Source of the DNA: Eudromia elegans
Lineage: Eukaryota > Chordata > Aves > Tinamiformes > Tinamidae
Direction: 5' to 3'
Length of the DNA stretch: 64,000 nt
Assembly (NCBI GenBank): GCA_003342815.1
Contig: PTEX01000307.1
Span: 702,704 to 766,703 of the forward strand
The position numbers and the translations under genes are program-made. The notes below the pieces were generated by a model. It saw only the letters and a list, made by a program, of their open reading frames with translations, was not told the DNA's origin and ran no database searches. Shown here piece by piece: positions 62,356 to 64,000 of the stretch (positions are counted from its first letter, which is position 1; each line of letters opens with the position of its first letter).

Positions 62356-64000
62356 AAGCATCTGGGAACAAGTAGATTTCTTCCTAAGAGGGAAAACAAC
62401 CAAAAGATACATAAAATGTGCCTTTAAAATTATTTTAAAGTAAATTCCAATTATGTCTTTATCATTATAATGGTTGACTCTTGATTACCAGGTCTGTATC
62501 TTATTCCTTGGTAGTCTCTCAAAATAGCACTGAAGAGAGTTTTGTTACAGTCTCTAAAGTCATAGAATAATCAATCACACAGTTGAAATACAGCTGTAAA
62601 TCAGAGCTCCTTTCCCTCCTCGTGGCTGCCCTTTTATCAATAGATTCCATGTGAAGCATGTAGAAGGTAGATAAGGGAATTTTGTCGGTAAAGAGACTAA
62701 AGTAATTCCTGAAAATCCCAAGTTCTACTAGATTTTGTCAGTCAAATGGCCTTGAAAAGAAATATCAAATCAAATTAGATTAAATTCAGTAAACAAGTAT
62801 GTTTTTATAACATGGTAAGAAATATCCTGTTTTACTCCTGTATATACAGATTTTGTTGTTATTATTATCTAGCAAGTATGTCAAGGACATGCATGCAATG
62901 AACTTTCATACTAAAGGGGATTTTTTTTATAAAATAGGCAAGTGAACTAGCTTTTCATACAAAAGTCACTGAGGTTTATCTAGTGTGTGATGTCGCTGTG
63001 CTCAACAGCATGCATTAAGCAATAAAATGTGACATAGAGTACAGTTTTGAAGGTTAAAATATGACTAAAGGTGCATTATGAGTCACAAGGTTGAGGGAAT
63101 AGAGATTTCAGTCTGTGGAGCAAGACAATCATCTCCTGAAAATGGAGTGCCTGAAGTGACTTATGATCAATACAGAGCAAATGTAGCCCTGAATCTGCAT
63201 TTCTCAAGTCTCTCTGTAAGTCCGGTGAACACGGACAAGGGATGCAGGTGGCTCCATCCCACGTAGTGCACCAACAGCATGGCATGACCTCCCACTTGCA
63301 TTCTGCTCATGGTCTCCCCAGCTCTCCATTTGGTCCCTTTTACTCGCTTTCATACAGTCTCTAACTCACACTTCTGTTGTAATTTCAACATCATGGTGCT
63401 GTATGCTCTGACAAAGTCCAGACCTACATGTTCACTGGGAATTGTACGTGCATCCTAGTCATTAACTTCCGAAAAATTTCTAAGTGTCTATACTGTAACC
63501 AAATGGTTGGACTTCTATTCATTGCTTGTCTGCTGGTAAGTAGGAACTTCATGGTCTGCCCCATATTTGCAAGTATCCAGTTAAATCATCTTCCATTTGG
63601 AAACAAGTTAATGTTAATTAATGTTTAGACCATATTTTGGATGTATAAATTACAAGAGAAATCATAAATGTTGGAACAAGTTCATTTTCAGGCTTAGGAT
63701 CTGGAACATCACCCAAGCTAAGCCTTATTTTCTTTCACTGTAATGCAGGATTTACTACATTCCCTTATTGAAAAAAACAAAACAAAACAAAAACTAGCCT
63801 ATCACTGAATTATAATCAAGAAGCTGTCAGTAAATGAAGCATTCAGCTATAACTTAGGAATCCACAGACATAGTTATTTTTTTTTCTCTTGAGTCGTGAC
63901 TTTTGAAAATATTTCTCTAAATGCTAAATTATTACAGGATACCAATTAAGATACAGTGTCATATTTCCTTCAGTATTCTGAAATTAATTTATAATTTCTC
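62356..64000. other. AT-rich intergenic DNA, no gene seen
   Basis: Short frames only; an AAAAC-rich stretch lies near 63773-63793. No sign of TASL, GK or another neighbour before the right edge. Confidence 0.5.

Noticed and set aside
1-64000. Endogenous retroviruses, LTRs, Polintons, DNA transposon terminal repeats and CRISPR arrays
   Set aside because: No paired long terminal repeats, primer-binding site, retroviral or capsid-like protein segments, transposase frames, or spaced direct-repeat arrays could be recognised by eye.
60000-64000. TASL (CXorf21) expected upstream of NR0B1
   Set aside because: TASL is encoded in one exon of about 300 codons; no frame of that size or similarity exists in the window.

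Overview
The window looks like avian nuclear DNA: AT-rich, gene-poor, and dotted with CR1 LINE copies. Several copies carry the CR1 ORF2 reverse-transcriptase tail or the bird-type 3' end with ATTCTGTG-like terminal repeats. A few much older, worn tRNA-derived SINE (MIR-type) relics are also visible. The clade within birds cannot be fixed from the sequence alone.

Only one gene can be named. The first 89 bases, read on the minus strand, encode the start of a protein with the N-terminal signature of the orphan nuclear receptor NR0B1 (DAX-1): a Cys/Arg-rich start followed by GSILYSILKS. The rest of the gene lies off the left edge. Its promoter is inside the window and GC-rich. It has a clean TATA box at 201-209, a (CAG)14 tract in the mRNA leader just before the start codon, and a long poly-purine tract at 305-356. 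The leader is in frame and stop-free from the TATA box to the ATG, so the CAG tract would read as 14 alanines if translation began upstream.

The remaining ~63 kb is the upstream flank of NR0B1. No further coding gene could be recognised. The gene usually found next upstream in vertebrates (TASL/CXorf21, a single coding exon of about 300 codons) is not here. Most open frames are of a length expected by chance in AT-rich DNA or belong to CR1. Left to right: promoter and relic SINE (0-2 kb); an unrecognised 87-codon minus-strand frame (3.7 kb); a CR1 3' tip (4.9 kb); a MIR relic (7.2 kb); the longest open frame (12.6-13.1 kb); a MIR relic (21.7 kb); a loose group of splice-flanked open segments on the minus strand (17-26 kb); CR1 (26.4 kb); a GATA microsatellite (29.0 kb); CR1 with its 3' end missing (32.6 kb); an old CR1 (35.3 kb); a small GC-rich patch (45.6 kb); a MIR relic (46.9 kb); a long degraded CR1 (50.7-52.0 kb); AATAAA followed by a 29-base poly(A) (53.0 kb); two CpG-dense patches (54.3 and 55.5 kb); an AT-rich palindrome (61.3 kb); and a CR1 of another subfamily type (62.1 kb).

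No undescribed system could be demonstrated. The observations most worth testing are the in-frame poly-alanine leader of NR0B1, the CpG patches at 54-56 kb, the poly(A) signal plus tract at 53 kb, and the weak possibility of a minus-strand multi-exon transcript between about 3.7 and 26 kb.
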